Position numbers and translations under genes: made by a program. This document shows positions 62,763-64,000 of a stretch of DNA of 64,000 nt, piece after piece; the stretch's first letter is position 1, and every line of letters begins with the position of its first letter. The DNA is from Tetrahymena thermophila SB210. Taxonomy: Eukaryota > Ciliophora > Oligohymenophorea > Hymenostomatida > Tetrahymenidae. The notes beneath the pieces are model-generated. The model was not told where the DNA came from. It was given only the letters and a program-made list of their open reading frames with translations, and did not search any database. Location: the NCBI RefSeq assembly GCF_000189635.1, contig NW_002476186.1, forward strand, positions 434,001 to 498,000. The letters are read 5' to 3'.

Positions 62763-64000
62763 TCAAATGACTACTTTTTTTATAGTGTGGTAATTTTTTC
62801 TATTTCCTTACTTTTTATCTGAAATTTATATTTACTCTTACTTAATAAAGCTGTTTTCTAGAGATGAAGTATAGAAATTTTGAGTCAATGATTTTTTCAA
62901 ATTAGACCTGCTTCTTTTCATAAAGTCATCCCCTAAAAAAGAAGAATTGTGTTTAATAGAACCCCTTCTAGACTTTTCAAAAGATAGATTTGCACCGCTA
63001 TATGCTCTGCTAGAACCGTACTACCCAAAATCACTTGGCAGTTTATACCCACCAGGGCCAGGTCCATAAGAAATATTTCTAATTGGTTTACGGGGTGTGG
63101 TTGCAAATTTGGTTCTAGATTAGCTTAAGTATTTAGAATTTCTGTATAGTCCATCAGGAGAGAGGGTATCCTTATCTTAATACTAGCCTGGGCCTTTATT
63201 TGTAGAATATTATAATTTTAATAAAGTAAGTATTTAAAGTAATGTATAAATTACCAGGTGTTAATCTTGTTTAACTTAGTTTCTGTTCAGGATTAATAAG
63301 TCCTCCATATTTCGTATCTCTAATAATATATTTATTTGATTTTAATATAAATTTATATGGATGTTTTACATTTAGATATTTTTAAGAATCAAATTTAAAA
63401 TAAATTTACCTATATTTTGCATTAAAGTATCTACCTTAGGGACTTAATGCTAGCTAATCGTTATACTTACCAGGTCCAGGTGAGAATCTATTTGTATTCT
63501 TTTCATCTAAAATTAAAAAATTTTTTAATTGCTTTTTGAAGTTTAAAATATTTTAACCTGATTTTGGAGTTAATGCCCTCATTGTGTAAGAAATATTACT
63601 TAAATAGCTCTTTTCGGCACGATAATGCTAAGGAGAAGGATTTTTATTTCCAATCGGTATAGCACCGCATTTTACTTGCTATTTAAAATTCAAATTTGAT
63701 TTATCAAGTCTAAGCTTTTATTTTTTTAATGTTTACCTCTCTATTTAATTTAAAAGAATATCCATGCTTAGTATCAAACATAGTATTAATTTTGTAAACT
63801 GATCCAGGAGTAATAGGAGCAAGTTTACTAAAATCAGTTTTTGTACCATATCCAAAACTTGTTGCTCTATTATTTTTTATTTCTGGTAGATTATAGTACT
63901 TATCACAGCTATGAAAAAAGAATAAATTTTTTAAATTTACTTCAAAATCTAAAATTAATTACTTAATCTTGGTGTCATGAAAACGCTATCCTCTTGGAAT
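62763..64000 (-). CDS. SHIPPO / sperm-tail PG-rich repeat protein, 5' end beyond window
   Basis: Proteins with PGPGxY repeats bind inside or along ciliary microtubules (ODF3/CIMAP type). Several exons are visible: 63950-64000 (partial), about 63739-63900, 63560-63680, 63413-63510, 63249-63331 and 62763-63200. Repeats are APITPGSVYKINT, FSPGPGKYNDQLALSPQG, LTPGPGQYQDKDTLSPDG and YGPGPGGYKLPSDFG. An extra motif pair (FDTKHGYSFKL, and GAIPIGNKNPSPQHYRAEKS) is also present. The C-terminal ~120 residues are Ser/Lys-rich and basic. The stop is TGA at 62765-62763. The start lies off the right edge, so total length is unknown. Intron borders are all GT...AG and consistent in frame where checked. Confidence 0.85.

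Noticed and set aside
1..64000. tRNA, rRNA, CRISPR arrays, IS elements and transposase genes
   Set aside because: I looked for conserved T-loop motifs, direct-repeat arrays and transposase motifs on both strands and found none that hold up.

Overview
The window reads as macronuclear DNA of an oligohymenophorean ciliate, most likely Tetrahymena or a close relative. Base composition is very AT-rich. Real genes are full of in-frame TAA and TAG where conserved proteins carry Gln, and they end only at TGA. Introns are short, AT-rich and GT...AG, commonly opening GTAA and closing TAG or AAG. A standard-code ORF scan therefore breaks almost every gene here. All calls below were made by re-reading both strands with TAA/TAG = Gln and TGA = stop, and by checking that exon lengths keep frame.

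Layout. 0.3-1.1 kb (-): a small membrane protein. 2.4-4.6 kb (+): protein disulfide isomerase in three exons. 5.2-9.9 kb (-): a nine-exon voltage-gated-type K+ channel with a cyclic-nucleotide-binding domain and a C-terminal zinc knuckle. 10.8-14.9 kb (-): a long Gln/Asn-rich coiled-coil protein. 15.8-16.9 kb (-): an ankyrin-RING protein. 17.5-18.7 kb (+): a small multi-exon repeat-motif protein. 19.6-20.3 kb (+): a cysteine-rich zinc protein. 20.6-21.85 kb (-): a single-pass membrane protein. 22.4-22.8 kb (-): RNA polymerase subunit RPB8. 23.4-26.0 kb (-): a tubulin-tyrosine-ligase-like enzyme.

26.6-42.3 kb is dominated by five paralogous, intronless, minus-strand genes for two-pass membrane proteins of about 577-602 residues. 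An M20-type metallopeptidase (+) and a small unidentified gene (-) are inserted between copies 2 and 3. 44.3-55.5 kb (+) is one very large gene encoding a P4-type ATPase fused to a two-domain guanylyl cyclase, an architecture known from ciliates and apicomplexans. 57.8-59.8 kb (+) is a membrane-anchored leucine-rich-repeat protein. 60.4-61.4 kb (-) is a TATDN1-type TatD nuclease. 62.8 kb to the right edge (-) is a SHIPPO/sperm-tail-PG-rich repeat protein cut by the window end.

Several genes fit ciliary signalling and structure: the cyclic-nucleotide-type K+ channel, the guanylyl cyclase fusion, the TTLL enzyme, the SHIPPO protein and possibly the NPL/DIEGT-motif protein. That they act in one pathway is inference only. 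PDI and the LRR protein stand out by C-ending, highly biased codons, which suggests high expression. I found no tRNA, rRNA, CRISPR array or recognisable transposon. Two clear inverted repeats lie in noncoding DNA (11.5 kb and 43.6 kb).
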